A program made the translations under genes and the position numbers. DNA of 7,344 nucleotides from Chthoniobacter flavus (lineage in GTDB: Bacteria; Verrucomicrobiota; Verrucomicrobiia; Chthoniobacterales; Terrimicrobiaceae): the NCBI GenBank assembly GCA_945903555.1, contig CAMDOJ010000089.1, positions 1 through 7,344 on the forward strand. The letters run 5' to 3'. Position 1 is the stretch's first letter. Every line of letters starts with the position of its first letter. Below the pieces are notes generated by a model, which saw only the letters and a list, made by a program, of their open reading frames with translations, had not been told where the DNA came from and made no database searches. Below are positions 5,911 through 7,344 of this stretch, one piece after another.

Positions 5911-6567
5911 TTAGATGTGACGGATGAGATGGCTTTTATCGAAGCGAACTTTCGGTGTGGTGGCGTATTTGTCCGATGTGGCGCGATAGCCGACACAGCA
6001 GGCGACGACGGTGTTGAAGCCTTTTGCAGGAAGGTCGAGGATGGCATCGTATTCTAGTGGGTCGAGGCCCTCCATCGGACAGGCGTCCACGCCAAGGAGG
6101 GCCGCAGACGTCATGAGATTTCCTAATGCGATATAAACCTGTCGCGCTGCCCATTCCCGTGCCCATTGCGCGCGGGGGCCGTTGATGATGTCGGCCATCA
6201 TCATGTCGCGGTAGAAGGCCAGTGATTCAAGTGTCACGCCACGGACTTCAGCGATGCGGGCGACAAACTTCTCCACATAGGCCGTGTCGATTATTTCAGG
6301 TATGGCAAAAACAACGTAGTGCGAGCAGTCGGTGACCTGTGACTGATTCCACGAATGGACGCGCAGGCGCGCAAGGATGTCCGAATCGGTGATGACAAAA
6401 AATTGCCAAGGCTGGAGGCCGTAGGATGAAGGAGTGAGAACCAGAGCGTCTTCCAGAGCTTTCCACACATCAGTCGGAATTTTTTTTGAGGCATCAAATT
6501 GCTTGGTGGCATAGCGCCATTGAAGGGACTCAAGCAGTTGGTCGGTGGAGATTGGGTTCATGCGCAT
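5911..6567 (-). CDS. NAD(P)H-dependent nitroreductase, NfsB type
   Basis: This is an FMN-dependent oxidoreductase of the nitroreductase family, 218 residues, close to E. coli NfsB (217). Such enzymes use NAD(P)H to reduce nitroaromatics and quinones; the natural substrate here is unknown. Seen in order: RYATKQFDASKKI (18-30) and SSYGLQPWQFFVI (47-59), both of which contact FMN in the family; ARQVYIALGNLMTSAALLGVD (141-161); PMEGLDP (164-170); and VGYRATSDKYA (192-202). It would act as a cytoplasmic homodimer. The start is ATG 6567, with an in-frame ATG two codons later (6561) equally possible; neither has a clear ribosome binding site. It lies 93 nt after lpxA and 18 nt before fumC, all on one strand. 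The neighbours do not suggest a substrate. Confidence 0.92.
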   Translation of the reverse strand: MRMNPISTDQLLESLQWRYATKQFDASKKIPTDVWKALEDALVLTPSSYGLQPWQFFVITDSDILARLRVHSWNQSQVTDCSHYVVFAIPEIIDTAYVEKFVARIAEVRGVTLESLAFYRDMMMADIINGPRAQWAREWAARQVYIALGNLMTSAALLGVDACPMEGLDPLEYDAILDLPAKGFNTVVACCVGYRATSDKYATTPKVRFDKSHLIRHI

Positions 6568-6660
6568 CGCATGGGAATGCGGCGCGGCTTCGACTTCAAG
6601 CGATTTTTTTGATTCAGCGGAAGGGTGGGGCGGTCAAGGCTATGCGGTCGAGCTCGAGAC

Positions 6661-7344
6661 TTATCCCTCGGAATCCTCATCCACCTGCTGGCTGATGCGG
6701 CGACTGGTCGCGCATCCGCGCTTGGAAGAGGCAACAAAGTCAAAAAATTCTAACGCCTCGGGTTTCCATTCAGTGTGACGTGCTTCAGCAATCGCTTCGC
6801 GGATGGGTTTCTCGCCACGGAAGACGAGTTTGAAAGCCCGGCGGATTTCCGTTCGGGTTGCGGCGTCCATCCCGCAGCGGCGCAGACCGACGAGATTGAT
6901 CCCGTAAAGGATGTTGTAAAAATTCCCCAGAGTGAATGGCGGGATGTCTTTGTTGAAGCGTGCGCCCCCAGAGATCATCGATCTCCTGCCGATGCGGATG
7001 AATTGGTGGAATGCAGAACCGCCGCCCAGAACGGCACCTTCACCGACTTGGACGTAGCCGGCCAAGAGGCAGTTGTTGGTGATGATGACATCATTTGCCA
7101 CTTCGACATTGTGGCCTAGGTGGCATCCGACCATGAGAAAACAACGGTCGCCGACTTTGGTTGCTGTTCCTGACTTGGTACCGCGATGGATGGTTACGTA
7201 TTCTCGGATGCGGTTGTTGTTTCCGATGATGACTTCGCTTTCGATGTCCGGCGAGTGGGCGAAATCTTGTGGAGGTGCACCCAGAATGGCCCCGTAGCCG
7301 ACGGTGTTGTTGTCGCCGAGTGTGATTTTTCCATCCAAAACGGA
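6661..7344 (-). CDS. lpxA: UDP-N-acetylglucosamine acyltransferase (N-terminus outside window)
   Basis: LpxA transfers a 3-hydroxyacyl chain from acyl carrier protein to UDP-GlcNAc, the first step of lipid A synthesis, in the cytoplasm. The frame is open to the right edge (last codons read SVLDGKITLGDN), so about 45-50 N-terminal residues are missing; an in-frame TTG at 7338 is not the true start. The hexapeptide left-handed beta-helix repeats are plain (ITLGDNNTVGYGAILG, VIIGNNNRIREYVTIHRGT). The catalytic His is in LMVGCHLGHNVEV (residue 76 counted from the TTG codon, counterpart of E. coli His125). AFHQFIRIGRRS follows, and then the C-terminal helical domain. The position matching E. coli Gly173, the acyl-length ruler, is Gly. 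The position matching His144 is Tyr (LAGYVQV). It ends at TAA 6661-6663. Its presence indicates a lipopolysaccharide-type outer membrane. Confidence 0.95.
   Translation of the reverse strand, partial: SVLDGKITLGDNNTVGYGAILGAPPQDFAHSPDIESEVIIGNNNRIREYVTIHRGTKSGTATKVGDRCFLMVGCHLGHNVEVANDVIITNNCLLAGYVQVGEGAVLGGGSAFHQFIRIGRRSMISGGARFNKDIPPFTLGNFYNILYGINLVGLRRCGMDAATRTEIRRAFKLVFRGEKPIREAIAEARHTEWKPEALEFFDFVASSKRGCATSRRISQQVDEDSEG

Noticed and set aside
1..7344. CRISPR arrays, tRNA or rRNA genes, insertion sequences
   Set aside because: No regularly spaced direct repeats, cloverleaf-like segments, transposase motifs or matched terminal inverted repeats were seen.

Overview
The window reads as chromosomal DNA of a Gram-negative bacterium. 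A lipid A gene (lpxA) sits with ordinary central-carbon genes. The G6PD is close to the cyanobacterial type and is paired with an OpcA partner. OpcA together with lipid A synthesis and no obvious photosynthetic context fits the Verrucomicrobia/PVC group best, but that assignment is an inference from gene content.

Right two thirds (about 1793-7344), all on the minus strand, in order of transcription: the C-terminal part of LpxA (runs off the right edge), an NfsB-type nitroreductase, class II fumarase FumC, glucose-6-phosphate dehydrogenase Zwf, and the G6PD assembly/activator protein OpcA, which overlaps the end of zwf. Zwf and OpcA form a clear functional pair feeding the oxidative pentose phosphate pathway (NADPH). 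FumC serves the TCA cycle. The nitroreductase ends 18 nt before fumC and may be co-transcribed with it. A promoter-like box lies just upstream of the zwf ATG.

Left third (1-1792) is accessory. It opens with the C-terminal end of an unrecognised plus-strand gene (stop at 243-245), followed by about 200 bp of G-rich, purine-rich non-coding DNA containing one sequence that fits the G-quadruplex pattern. Next, on the plus strand, come the remains of a DinJ-YafQ toxin-antitoxin operon (467-996). The antitoxin has an in-frame stop and a frame slip. The toxin has an in-frame stop and two single-base frame losses, yet still shows the YafQ catalytic motifs. Converging on it from the minus strand is an apparently intact VapBC-type module (ribbon-helix-helix antitoxin and PIN-domain toxin, overlapping by 11 bp).

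The part most worth a second look is this back-to-back arrangement of a dead RelE-superfamily toxin-antitoxin operon and a live PIN-domain one. I do not see a convincing wholly new system.
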